The position numbers and the translations under genes were made by a program. Positions 33,175-45,627 of a stretch of 64,000 nucleotides of DNA are shown here, piece by piece. Origin of the DNA: Opitutales bacterium (GTDB taxonomy: Bacteria; Verrucomicrobiota; Verrucomicrobiia; Opitutales; Oceanipulchritudinaceae). The notes under the pieces were generated by a model, which ran no database searches, was not told the DNA's origin, and saw only the letters and a program-made list of their open reading frames with translations. Location: the NCBI GenBank assembly GCA_020831585.1, contig JAFIGE010000007.1, forward strand, positions 1-64,000, given 5' to 3'. The first letter of the stretch is position 1; every line of letters begins with the position of its first letter.

Positions 33175-33780
33175 TCAACCCCGCGTGCGGCGGCGAATAA
33201 CCCACGCGAGACTCCCCAGCCCGAAGAGCAGCCCGAAGTGTCCCGGCTCAGGGATCGCCTGCCATTGCCCGATCACTGGCCCGAACTCGCCGCCAAAGCC
33301 GTTGCCCAAAACGATGTCTCCGGTTCCGGGATTTAAGCTGAAGCCGGCAAGGTCGACGATGGACGATCCCACAAAGGCGGTGGAATCGGTCGAAAAAATC
33401 TGGTTCGGCGCAGTGAACTCCGGATCAAGGGATAAAAAGAATGAGTAGAGGTTGAGCCCGTCGATACCGGCAGTCGAAACCAAGGTGTAAGTTTCACTCG
33501 AATTCCCCGCGTCATTGAGCGAGGGGGATATGTTTGAACCTTGAAACTGACCGAGGAACTCGCCGGGGGCGGAGGCCACCAGACCCAGAAGGGTGATACC
33601 CTGGTCAAAACCGACGGAATCGTCAGACACCGAGGCGAAACCATCCGTGGTGGAAAACGCCACCGCATTCAGGTTGGAAAAATCGATTTCGATTAAGACC
33701 AGAGCGGATGCCTGCTGCCAGCTACTGGCGGCAAATGTGGCGGTAAACAGAAGTGCGGAACGAAATTTCATAGTGGTCAA
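33175..33780 (-). CDS. PEP-CTERM protein B
   Basis: The 201-residue protein has a signal peptide (FRSALLFTATFAASSWQQASA), a body starting LVLIEIDFSNLNAVAFSTTD and a sorting signal AIPEPGHFGLLFGLGSLAWV with basic tail RRRTRG. It is a paralogue of PEP-CTERM A at 25345. An inner ATG at 33771 is an equally good start. Exported; function unknown. Confidence 0.82.
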   Translation of the reverse strand: MTTMKFRSALLFTATFAASSWQQASALVLIEIDFSNLNAVAFSTTDGFASVSDDSVGFDQGITLLGLVASAPGEFLGQFQGSNISPSLNDAGNSSETYTLVSTAGIDGLNLYSFFLSLDPEFTAPNQIFSTDSTAFVGSSIVDLAGFSLNPGTGDIVLGNGFGGEFGPVIGQWQAIPEPGHFGLLFGLGSLAWVIRRRTRG

Positions 33781-34131
33781 TTGATTTTAGCGAGACGGAA
33801 AGATTCATGACCGGGGAGGATCAGCTCCAGTCTCAAGACTTTGCAATCCGTGTGGATCATTGATCTTCCGTCCCAAAACGTGGCTTCATTTGGCGGGATG
33901 GCATCCGCTACAAATCTTTGAAGGGGACATCGTTGGCCAATGGGTCTGCTCTCGATTCCACCCAACGGACCACCGAATCGGTTTTGCCCGGAAAGCCGTA
34001 ACTGGGCCGACCCCTCACGAAGGATCTATATCAGTGTAAGATTGGAGGAACAAGCGTGATCAAAAGTGCGGGGATTTTGTTGGAGTTCCGGACATTGGCG
34101 AACTCAGTCGAGGCGGTTAGCCGGTCCCGTT
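33781..34131. other. Intergenic region, nothing recognised
   Basis: About 350 bp between the PEP-CTERM B start and the fmt stop. I see no coding frame with support, no RNA gene and no repeat copy. The promoter of PEP-CTERM B should lie at its left end. Confidence 0.5.
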
Positions 34132-35160
34132 TCATGCCGTCCACCCGAAGGGCTCCTTGCCGACGAGGGGCATGGCTTCCAGCATTTCCAGACGGGAGCC
34201 CTCTTCGATGGGGTAGCCCCGAAGAAAATCCGCAGCTGGTAACAGGCGGCCGCCCGGACGCTGTAAGGATTCCAGGCGCAGCCATCCCCGTGAACAGGCG
34301 ATGGTCGGTGCCCCCCCGGTGATTTCGACGGTTCCCGGCTCACCGGGAGATTGGCCGCCATCGCCATCGAGAACCCGCGCCCCCCCCACGCGCAGATCAA
34401 GCCCTTGATGCCGGACCAGGGCACCGGGCCAGGGCCGGAAAGCGCGGATACGCCGCTCAAGAACCGTCGCCGGCAGACGAAAATCCAGGTAAGCGTCTTC
34501 CTTCCGCAACCGGCGGCAATACGTCACGGCTGTCTGATCTTGCTCAAGGAAACGTAACCCGGGACCGCACAAAGCTTGGATTGCGCGAGCCCAGAGGGCA
34601 ACACACGCGCCGCCGAGCGCCTCACGCAGGGAGAAATGATCCGTTTCCGCCGTGATCGGCACAATTTCCCGGTCGGCCACCGGCCCGGCATCCATCTTGG
34701 GCACCAGCCGCATCAGGGAAATGCCGGTCTCCGTAAACCCTTCGGCGAGGGCCGTTTGAATGGGCGAGGCTCCACGCAGTTGGGGCAGGAGCGAACCGTG
34801 AAAGTTCAGAACCCCGAGGGGCACCGACTCAAGGAGCGCGCGCCGGAGGATCTGACCGTAGGCCATGACGATGACAACATCCACCCTCGCCTTGCGGAGC
34901 GCATCGACATCGGCATCTCCACACTTTTCCGGCTGACGCACAGGAATCCCCGCCTCCTGCGCCCAGACTTTGATTTCGTTTGGTTGGGTTTTCAAGCCCC
35001 GCCCGGTCCGCCGGTCGGGCTGCGTGAAAACCAGAACCCACTGCATTTGTCCGCTCATTTGCGCCTGCGCCGCGCGCAGGAACGGCAAAGCAATCGGGTC
35101 GGAACCCATAAAGGCAACGCGCAGGTGACGCGTCAGTGACGGTTTGGAAAAGGATTTCAT
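34132..35160 (-). CDS. fmt: Methionyl-tRNA formyltransferase
   Basis: The 342-residue enzyme formylates initiator Met-tRNA using 10-formyl-tetrahydrofolate. The N-terminal domain has LRVAFMGSDPIALPFLRAA, the folate-site motif NFHGSLLPQLRGASPIQTAL (with the catalytic Asn and His) and LMRLVPKMDAGPVADRE; the C-terminal OB-like domain contains RIRAFRPWPGALV. A longer open frame runs to 36006 antisense to the next gene, but the ATG at 35160 gives the normal length. Confidence 0.95.
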   Translation of the reverse strand: MKSFSKPSLTRHLRVAFMGSDPIALPFLRAAQAQMSGQMQWVLVFTQPDRRTGRGLKTQPNEIKVWAQEAGIPVRQPEKCGDADVDALRKARVDVVIVMAYGQILRRALLESVPLGVLNFHGSLLPQLRGASPIQTALAEGFTETGISLMRLVPKMDAGPVADREIVPITAETDHFSLREALGGACVALWARAIQALCGPGLRFLEQDQTAVTYCRRLRKEDAYLDFRLPATVLERRIRAFRPWPGALVRHQGLDLRVGGARVLDGDGGQSPGEPGTVEITGGAPTIACSRGWLRLESLQRPGGRLLPAADFLRGYPIEEGSRLEMLEAMPLVGKEPFGWTA

Positions 35161-35236
35161 GAGTTTTTGATCAAATGACAACGAAGCACCCGAGGCAATG
35201 CTTGACATCATCAACGGTTTATGCAGCGTCGGCTCT

Positions 35237-35254
35237 GTTTGTGTACGCACAAAC
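35237..35254. promoter_or_regulatory. Inverted repeat upstream of the TorF-like gene
   Basis: GTTTGTG-TACG-CACAAAC is a perfect 7-bp inverted repeat 36 bp before the start codon. It could be an operator or a 5'-UTR hairpin; the regulator is unknown. Confidence 0.4.
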
Positions 35255-35289
35255 GTGCATTCAACCATACAACTACAACAAATAAGAAA

Positions 35290-35982
35290 ATGAAAAAGAC
35301 GACAGCAATTCTCGCTGCTTCCCTGGTGGGCTTTTCCGGCCTTTACGCTCAGGAAGAACTCTCCGTCACGACGTCCGTCGAGTTCGTTTCCCACTACGTA
35401 TTCCGTGGGGTTCAGCTTGGCGAACAGTTTATCAACTCCTCCGTGGATCTTGAGTTTGGCGGCTTCTACGCCGGTATCTGGGCAGCCATGCCCATTGACC
35501 ATGCGGACGCCAATGAGGTCGATTTCTACGCCGGTTACGGCTGGGAATTGTCCGAAATGGTCGGAGCCGACGTGGGCTTCACTTACTACACGTTCCCGGA
35601 TGATGCCCGCAAGTTCTTCGACGGCGATGTGAACACCTTCGAAATCTATGCCGGTCTCACCTTCGAAGTGGACTTCGCTCCGGCCGCCTACATCTTCTAT
35701 GACTTCGACCTGAAGGCATGGACGTTTGAAGTTTCCGGTGGCGAAAGCTGGGAAGTTGCTCCCGACACGACCTTTGACCTCGGTATTTACGGCGGTCGTG
35801 TGAACATCAAGGACGCCGACAACTACTGGTACCTCGGTGCAACGGGCGGCTTCACATACGCGATCAACGACTTCGTTTCCGCGAGCGCCTATCTTGGCTA
35901 TGCTTGGTCCTCCGAGCGCCAAATGTTCAACGACAAGAAGGCCCGCCTCTACGCAGGTGTTTCGATCTCCGCCGGCTTCTAA
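35290..35982 (+). CDS. TorF-family outer-membrane beta-barrel
   Basis: The 230-residue protein has a signal peptide (KKTTAILAASLVGFSGLYAQ) and a barrel with the family opening VTTSVEFVSHYVFRGVQLGE. The strands alternate and end in LYAGVSISAGF, with a terminal Phe as for BAM substrates. TorF-type proteins (TIGR02001-like) are of unclear function. Its codon use and lower GC hint at high expression. A strong terminator follows. Confidence 0.85.
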   Translation: MKKTTAILAASLVGFSGLYAQEELSVTTSVEFVSHYVFRGVQLGEQFINSSVDLEFGGFYAGIWAAMPIDHADANEVDFYAGYGWELSEMVGADVGFTYYTFPDDARKFFDGDVNTFEIYAGLTFEVDFAPAAYIFYDFDLKAWTFEVSGGESWEVAPDTTFDLGIYGGRVNIKDADNYWYLGATGGFTYAINDFVSASAYLGYAWSSERQMFNDKKARLYAGVSISAGF

Positions 35983-36013
35983 TCGTTTCCAGCGAGCGAG
36001 AATCATAATCTAA

Positions 36014-39145
<3,132 letters not shown>

Positions 39146-39353
39146 AACGAACAAGCGCACCTGGAGAAGCTGCTCGCGGGAGGCTCGAAACCATCCCGGG
39201 GACCAAACTTCGTAATCGTTCCCCCCTTGGCGCTTCCGGCGGAAACGTCCTTGACGGCGTGAACGGGCCTTCTTTGTTAGGCGGAGATGGGGATGCCGTT
39301 TCCCGCAAAAGGCAAAGCCGCCTGCGAAAAACCTGTCCCTCTCTCCCTTTATT

Positions 39354-40439
39354 ATGAGCTACAAACTATTCATCCCCGGCCCCGTGGAGGTGTCGGCCAA
39401 GACCTATGCCGCCATGACAACGCCGGTTTTCGGCCATCGCAGCAAAGACTTTGTCGAGCTTTACAACTCCGTGCAACCCGGCTTGCAAGCCCTCTTCGGC
39501 ACGAAAGACCCCGTCTTCATTTCGACCAGTTCGGCCTGGGGAGTGATGGAGGGCGCGGTCCGCAACCTCGTGCGCAAGAAGGTGCTCAACTGCTGCAGCG
39601 GCGCTTTTTCGGACAAGTGGTTTGATGTCTCGAAGCGCTGCGGCAAGGAAGCGGAGGCCCTCTCCTACGAGTGGGGCACCCCGGTTGATCCGGCGGATAT
39701 CCGCGCCAAACTGGCCACGGGCGACTTCGATGCCATCACCCTCATTCACAACGAGACCTCCACGGGCACGATGAACCCGATCCGCGAAATCATGGACGTC
39801 ATCCGCGATTTCCCCGAGGTGGTTTCGATTGTCGATTGCGTCAGCTCCTTCAGCGCCGTGCCTCTGCCGAAGGATGAGCTGGGCATCGACGTGCTCCTCT
39901 GCGGCTCGCAAAAGGCGCTCGCACTGCCCCCGGGGATGGCCCTCTTCAGCGTCTCGCAGCGCGCCCTCGATCGCGCCCGCGAATTGCCGGACCGGGGCTA
40001 CTACTTCGATTTCATCGAGTTTCTGAGCAACCACGAGAAAGGCATGACTCCGTCCACGCCAGTCATTCCGCTCATTTTCGCTCTCCGCTCGAAGCTCGAA
40101 GACATTTTCGCGGAGGGGCTGGAAAACCGGTATACCCGCCACAGCGCCCTCAATGCCCTTGTCCACGCCTGGGTTGAGCGCGCCGGCTTCGAACTTCTGC
40201 CGCCCCGCGCCTTCGCCTCCAAAACCCTCACCTGCGTGAAGAACAACCGCGGTATCGATGTCGCCGCTCTCAATGCCGGGCTCAAGCAGCGCTACAACTG
40301 CGTCATCGATGGCGGCTATGGAAAGCTCAAGGGGAAGACCTTCCGCATATCCAATATGGGCGATGAAACCGAAGAATCCATCCGCACCCTCCTCGAACAG
40401 ATCGATCGCGTTCTGGCGGATTTGGGGACGGGCGCATGA
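39354..40439 (+). CDS. Class V aminotransferase (alanine-glyoxylate/serine-pyruvate type)
   Basis: The 361-residue PLP enzyme has LFIPGPVEVSAKTYAAMTTP at the N-terminus, the pyridoxal site STSSAWGVMEGAVRN and Lys187 in LCGSQKALALPPGM as the Schiff-base lysine. Members interconvert serine, alanine, glyoxylate and pyruvate; some have been annotated as a soluble hydrogenase subunit. The exact substrate pair is not readable. It stands alone between lacZ and topB. Confidence 0.9.
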   Translation: MSYKLFIPGPVEVSAKTYAAMTTPVFGHRSKDFVELYNSVQPGLQALFGTKDPVFISTSSAWGVMEGAVRNLVRKKVLNCCSGAFSDKWFDVSKRCGKEAEALSYEWGTPVDPADIRAKLATGDFDAITLIHNETSTGTMNPIREIMDVIRDFPEVVSIVDCVSSFSAVPLPKDELGIDVLLCGSQKALALPPGMALFSVSQRALDRARELPDRGYYFDFIEFLSNHEKGMTPSTPVIPLIFALRSKLEDIFAEGLENRYTRHSALNALVHAWVERAGFELLPPRAFASKTLTCVKNNRGIDVAALNAGLKQRYNCVIDGGYGKLKGKTFRISNMGDETEESIRTLLEQIDRVLADLGTGA

Positions 40440-40530
40440 GCTTTTTTGCGGCCAAATCTTGAAAACGGGAGCGTTCTCCCTTCCCCTCCATCCACTGGCC
40501 CCGCGATTCACAGCCGGCCCCCGTTAAATT

Positions 40531-43059
40531 ATGAAAACACTTGTTATTGCCGAAAAACCCAGCGTCGCCCAGGACATCGCGCGTGTCCTCGGCCGTACGA
40601 AGCGGGAGGGCGACCATTTTGAGAATGAGGAGTATGTCATTGCCGCCGCCGCCGGGCACCTCGCCGGCTTGCAGATGCCGGAAGACATCGACAAGAAGCG
40701 CTACGGTTTCTGGCGGCTGAGCGAACTGCCCATCATGCCGGAGAAGTTTGAGGTCAAGGTGCTCGATGAGAAGCGCGCCAAAGAACGCTTCGACAGCCTC
40801 AAAAAACTCTTCAACCGCAAGGATGTGGACAAGATCCTCAACGCCTGTGACGCCGGGCGCGAAGGCGAACTCATTTTCACCTACATCTACGAGCTGGCGA
40901 AGTGCAAAAAGCCCGTTGAGCGCCTCTGGATGCAGTCGATGACGAAGCAGGCCATCCAGACCGCCTTTGAACGCCCGCGCACCCAGGAGCAGATGAAGGG
41001 CTTGCAGGACGCCGCCCGGAGCCGTTCCGAAGCGGACTGGCTCATCGGCATCAACGGCACCCGCGCCATCACCAAGCGCATGTTCGGGCGCGGCAAGCAG
41101 GTGGCCACGGTGGGCCGCGTGCAGACCCCCACCCTCTCCATCGTGCTCCAGCGCGAACTGGAGATCCGCAATTTCGTGCCCCGCTCCTACTGGCGTCTGC
41201 TCGGCGAGTTTCACGTGACCAAGGGGGATTACGAGGGCACCTTCCAACACCCCCTCGCCGGCAAGCGAAAGGTCGAGGAAGACAAAGCCGACCGCATCTG
41301 GGATGAGGCCGAAGCCAAAGCGCTTCTCGCGGAAGTGGAAAAACCCGGCTTCGGGACGGTGGAAGACGTGAAGAAGCGCACCACCCAATCCTCCGGCCGC
41401 CTCTACGACCTCACCTCCCTCCAGCGCGAGGCCAACGGGCGCTACGGCCTCCCCGCCAACCGCACCCTCCAGATCGCCCAGTCACTCTACGAAAAGCACA
41501 AGGTCCTCACCTACCCGCGAACCGACTCCCGCGCCCTTCCCGAGGACTACATCCCCACCGTCATCGAGACCCTCGGCAACCTTTCCGGCGAATACAAAGA
41601 GAAGGCCGCCCCCGTCATTTGGAACAAGTGGGTGCGTCCCAACAAACGCATCTTCAACAACGCCCAGGTGAGCGATCACTTCGCCATCATCCCCACGGGC
41701 CAGACGTCCTCCAAGCTCACAGCCGATGAGGAGAAGATCTACGACATGGTCACCCGGCGGTTCATCGCCATCTTCTATCCGCCGGCCGAGTTTGATGAGA
41801 CGACGCGCACCACGACGGTCGCCGGCCACGCCTTCAAGACCGTCGGCAAGGTCCTCGTCGAGCCGGGTTACCTCGCCGTCTACGGCAGGGCGCAGATCGA
41901 CAAGGAACTCCCCGCCCTCTGCGATGAAGACCGTTCGCCCAAGTGGCTCAAGGGCGAAAACCCCTCGAAAAGCCACCTCGCCCTCCCCCTTGACCTCTCC
42001 CTCTCCGCCGAGGAGACCAAGCCACCCGCGCGCTACACCGAAGCCACCCTCCTCTCCGCCATGGAAGGCGCGGGCAAGCTCCTCGACGACGAAGACCTCG
42101 CCGAGGCCATGAAAGAAAAAGGACTCGGCACCCCCGCCACCCGCGCCGCCACCATCGAGCACCTCCTGCGCGAGAAATACATGGAGCGCGACGGCAAATC
42201 CCTCCTCCCCACGACCAAGGCCGAGAGCCTCTTCGAATTTCTCGGGGCCATCAAGGTCGATGATCTCACCAGCCCCAGCCTCACGGGCGAATGGGAACAC
42301 AAACTCCTCCTCATGGAAAAAGGCCGCCTCGACCGCGACTCCTTCATGAAGGACATCCGCAAACTCACCCAGGAGTTCGTGGAGAAGACGCGCAACTTCG
42401 AGGAGTCGATGGAGGAGGCCACGGAGACGGGCATCATTTCCCCCTCCGACGGCAAACCGCTCGTGGAAATGCTCCGCGCCTACAAGTCGCAGGATGAGGT
42501 CTTCACCATCTACAAGACCATTGGCAACCGGAAGCTCTCCGAAGAAGAGGTCCAGACTCTCCTCAACGAGCGCATGATTGGTCCCCTCGACGGATTCCGC
42601 TCCAAGGCGGGCAAGCCCTATTCGGCCATCCTGCGCCTCGACGCCATGAACAAGGTGAGCTTCGATTTTGGCGACAAGGAGGGCGACGATACCGGCGAAG
42701 ACGGCTCCACCCTCGACCGCTCGCAACTGCGCGTCGTCGGCACCTTCCCGCCCACCGGCGCAAAGGTCTACGAGACCCCCAACGCCTACGCCTGCGACAA
42801 ATCCCTCGACGGCGAAAAAGATAAAGCCAAAGCCTTTCGCATGAGCCGCACCATGCTCGAAAAGGTCCTGCCGCCGGAGGAAATCAGCAACCTTCTCGAA
42901 AAAGGCAAAACCGGCCTCATCAAAGGCTTCCGCTCGAAGCGAACAAACCGCCTCTTCGACGCCTACCTCCTCCTCAAGCCCGACGGCGGGATTGGCTTCG
43001 ATTTCCCCCCGCGCCCTGCTAAAAAAGCGGCCGCCAAGAAGTCTGCCCGAAAGGTCTGA
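40531..43059 (+). CDS. topB: DNA topoisomerase III (type IA)
   Basis: The 842-residue enzyme relaxes and decatenates DNA by single-strand passage. The TOPRIM domain starts MKTLVIAEKPSVAQDIARVL and contains NACDAGREGELIF. The catalytic tyrosine is residue 328 in LTYPRTDSRALPEDY. After the core (to about 600) come two C-terminal repeats with KTGLIKGFRSKRTNRLFDAY, the Toprim-like Crpt type, and a Lys/Ala-rich tail (KKAAAKKSARKV) instead of zinc fingers. Confidence 0.95.
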   Translation: MKTLVIAEKPSVAQDIARVLGRTKREGDHFENEEYVIAAAAGHLAGLQMPEDIDKKRYGFWRLSELPIMPEKFEVKVLDEKRAKERFDSLKKLFNRKDVDKILNACDAGREGELIFTYIYELAKCKKPVERLWMQSMTKQAIQTAFERPRTQEQMKGLQDAARSRSEADWLIGINGTRAITKRMFGRGKQVATVGRVQTPTLSIVLQRELEIRNFVPRSYWRLLGEFHVTKGDYEGTFQHPLAGKRKVEEDKADRIWDEAEAKALLAEVEKPGFGTVEDVKKRTTQSSGRLYDLTSLQREANGRYGLPANRTLQIAQSLYEKHKVLTYPRTDSRALPEDYIPTVIETLGNLSGEYKEKAAPVIWNKWVRPNKRIFNNAQVSDHFAIIPTGQTSSKLTADEEKIYDMVTRRFIAIFYPPAEFDETTRTTTVAGHAFKTVGKVLVEPGYLAVYGRAQIDKELPALCDEDRSPKWLKGENPSKSHLALPLDLSLSAEETKPPARYTEATLLSAMEGAGKLLDDEDLAEAMKEKGLGTPATRAATIEHLLREKYMERDGKSLLPTTKAESLFEFLGAIKVDDLTSPSLTGEWEHKLLLMEKGRLDRDSFMKDIRKLTQEFVEKTRNFEESMEEATETGIISPSDGKPLVEMLRAYKSQDEVFTIYKTIGNRKLSEEEVQTLLNERMIGPLDGFRSKAGKPYSAILRLDAMNKVSFDFGDKEGDDTGEDGSTLDRSQLRVVGTFPPTGAKVYETPNAYACDKSLDGEKDKAKAFRMSRTMLEKVLPPEEISNLLEKGKTGLIKGFRSKRTNRLFDAYLLLKPDGGIGFDFPPRPAKKAAAKKSARKV

Positions 43060-43122
43060 CGGATCCAAGGTCCCCCCTTCCGCCGCTAGGCGACAGCGAT
43101 ACGGTCGAAATCCCCACATCTT

Positions 43123-45441
43123 ATGAATCCCCCGTCCGATCTCACTTTTTCGCCCAAGGGCGACGCGTTGACCCTCACGAATCCGCGCCTGTTTGAACGC
43201 GCAGACTACGACCTGTGGAACGACCGCATGTGCCTGCACCTCGATCACCGGGGTCGCGGTAGCGGCTTTTTCCAGCAACCGAACCCCACTCCCTACGCCG
43301 GCAACGGGCGCTGGTTCTATATCCAGGAAGAAGGCCGCCCATTGTGGAGCCTGCCTTTCGGGCCAGTCCACACCGATCCGGAGAAGTTCGCCTTTGAAGT
43401 CGCTCCTGATCACCTGGTCTGGCGGGTCACACAAAACGCATGGGAGGCCACCTTGCGGGTGGAATTGCCCCGCGAGGGCCTCGCCGAGCGCTGGGAACTG
43501 GAAATCCGCAACAGGGCCACAACCGCGCGCAAACTGCGCGTGACCCCCGCCTTTCCCATGGGATTCTTCGGTCTCCTCGACCAACAGGCCCGCTACGAGC
43601 CCGAGTTCGGTGGCATCATCTCCCGCTTCTTCCCCTACTACGTGGCCATTGATGACTACGCCAAGCTCGCGCGTCGCCGGAATATATCGTATGTCCTTGT
43701 GGATCGGGAGCCTGAAAGCTGGTGTGCCGCTCAAAGCTCGTTCCTTGGCTTCGGAGACTGGAGCCAGCCGGAGCAACTCCGCCGTCCGCAACTCAATTGC
43801 ACGCCCCTCCGCTACGCCGAGGGCATTGCCGCCTTTGACTACCACCCCACCGTCGCTCCAAACGAAGCCTTCACCCTCACCCTTCTTTGCGGTCCGGCGG
43901 CCGACGACGCCGAGATCCGATCGGCGCGCGAGCGCTTCCTCCAGCCCGCCGCCGGTCCAGCCCTGCGCGAGGAAAGGAAGGTCTGGAAAGCTGACTACCC
44001 GGCCCCTCTGGAGATCGAGACCCCGGACCCCGCCTTTGATGCCTACATCAACCACTGGTTGCCCGACCGCGTCCTGCGCGTCGGGCGGACCCTGCGCTTC
44101 AATCCCTCGCCGCAAGCGCGCAATGCCCTGCAAGATGCCATGGCGGCCTCGCTCATGGACCCCGTCAGCTCCCGCAAATGGTTTGTGCAGCTGTGGGAAC
44201 ACCAACGTCCGGACGGCTTTCTCCCGCACGGCCTGCCGATGTATCCGGAGGCCGAAATCATGCCCATCACAAAGATTCCGCACAAAGACAGCGGCGTGTG
44301 GGCGGCTCCCGCCATCCTTTGCTACCTCCATGAAACGGGCGACTTTTCCATCCTCGACGAAGTGCGCCCCTTTGCCGACGGCGAGCAGGCCAGTGTCTAT
44401 GAGCACGTGAACCGCGCCCTCGGCTGGCTCCTCAACGACCGCACCGGGCGGGGCCTCTCCCGGATCGGCCAGGGCGATTGGAACGATCCCCTGAACATGG
44501 CCGGCCCCGGGGAGAAAGGCGAATCGATCTGGCTCACCGAAGCCCTCGCCCACTCCCTCGACGAATGGGCCGAAGTGGCCAATCACCGGGGAGACTCCAC
44601 CTGGGCGGCGATTTGCCAACGCGAGGCGGAAGCCTGCCGCGCCGCGATCCGCGAACTCGCCTGGGACGGTGCCTGGTTCCGGCGCGCCACCACCGATGCG
44701 GGCCGCTGGCTCGGTTCGGCGGATTGCCCCGAAGGCCGAATCTTCCTCAACGCCCAGAGTTGGGCGCTAATCAGCCGAACCGCTTCCGCCGAGCAACTCC
44801 GGAAAATGCGGGCCAGCGTGGCGACCCACCTGGAGACCCCCGCAGGCCCCGAACTCCTGGCCCCCGCCTTCCCGGGCATGCGCACCGACGTGGGCAAGAT
44901 CACCTTGAAAACACCCGGCACAGGCGAAAATGGTTCGGTCTATTGCCACGCCGTCGTCTTCTGGGCCTACGGTCTCTACGAATACGGCGAAAGCGACGAA
45001 GCCTGGCGCAACCTCCGCCGTCTCCTCCCCGGCGGCTCCGGCGGCCACCCCGTTGAAACAGCCGGACAGTTGCCGCTCTACATCCCCAATTTCTACCGGG
45101 GCTCCCAGTTCCCCGAGGTCGCGGGGCAGAGCAGCCATTCACCCAACACCGGCACCAGCGCCTGGTATCTCCGCACTGTGAGCGAGGGCCTCTTCGGTTT
45201 TCGTCCAGACCTCAAGGGCCTGCGCATCACGCCCCAACTGCCGGGCGACTGGTCGCATGCCCGCGTGACGCGCCGCATTCGCGGAAGCACCTTTCAGGTC
45301 TCCATCGAGCGGGCCGAAGGCGTCACCGCCATCGAAGTTTACCACGACGGCGAGCGCGTGCCCCACGGCTGGATTCCCTGGCCCCATCCCGGAGCCAAGA
45401 TCCACCTGCGCGTTCGCCTCCCCCTGGCCAACCCGGTGTGA
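43123..45441 (+). CDS. GH94-type glycoside phosphorylase
   Basis: The 772-residue protein has a beta-sandwich N-terminal domain (1-290) and an alpha/alpha-barrel catalytic domain. The putative catalytic Asp lies in RIGQGDWNDPLNMAG (GDWND at 451-455), as in cellobiose phosphorylases, and the C-terminal HSPNTGTSAWYLRTVSEGLF segment is typical of GH94. It would cleave a beta-linked disaccharide with phosphate inside the cell. It lacks a signal peptide. The substrate (cellobiose, cellobionate, laminaribiose or other) cannot be told apart here. Confidence 0.85.
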   Translation: MNPPSDLTFSPKGDALTLTNPRLFERADYDLWNDRMCLHLDHRGRGSGFFQQPNPTPYAGNGRWFYIQEEGRPLWSLPFGPVHTDPEKFAFEVAPDHLVWRVTQNAWEATLRVELPREGLAERWELEIRNRATTARKLRVTPAFPMGFFGLLDQQARYEPEFGGIISRFFPYYVAIDDYAKLARRRNISYVLVDREPESWCAAQSSFLGFGDWSQPEQLRRPQLNCTPLRYAEGIAAFDYHPTVAPNEAFTLTLLCGPAADDAEIRSARERFLQPAAGPALREERKVWKADYPAPLEIETPDPAFDAYINHWLPDRVLRVGRTLRFNPSPQARNALQDAMAASLMDPVSSRKWFVQLWEHQRPDGFLPHGLPMYPEAEIMPITKIPHKDSGVWAAPAILCYLHETGDFSILDEVRPFADGEQASVYEHVNRALGWLLNDRTGRGLSRIGQGDWNDPLNMAGPGEKGESIWLTEALAHSLDEWAEVANHRGDSTWAAICQREAEACRAAIRELAWDGAWFRRATTDAGRWLGSADCPEGRIFLNAQSWALISRTASAEQLRKMRASVATHLETPAGPELLAPAFPGMRTDVGKITLKTPGTGENGSVYCHAVVFWAYGLYEYGESDEAWRNLRRLLPGGSGGHPVETAGQLPLYIPNFYRGSQFPEVAGQSSHSPNTGTSAWYLRTVSEGLFGFRPDLKGLRITPQLPGDWSHARVTRRIRGSTFQVSIERAEGVTAIEVYHDGERVPHGWIPWPHPGAKIHLRVRLPLANPV

Positions 45442-45627
45442 CTCTCCCCGAGCGGTGGACAACCGGCTCGGTAGCGAAGATTGCGCCACCGCCCATCCCT
45501 CGCGGCGTCGGCATTCGGGCGAGTGGGGCCATTGATGGGGGTGGCGGCATCCTGGCGCTCCAACAAAAGCGGAGAGCCGGTGTCTTCGCGCTTGGCAAAA
45601 AGAAACGCCCTCCTAGGATGCCCGCTA

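Noticed and set aside
35161-36006. Extension of the fmt frame across the TorF-like gene
   Set aside because: The extension is antisense to a barrel gene with signal peptide and terminator; fmt has its normal length from 35160.
41482-44619. 1045-codon minus-strand open frame
   Set aside because: It is the complement of topB and the GH94 gene, both of which have strong motifs; long antisense frames are expected at this GC content.
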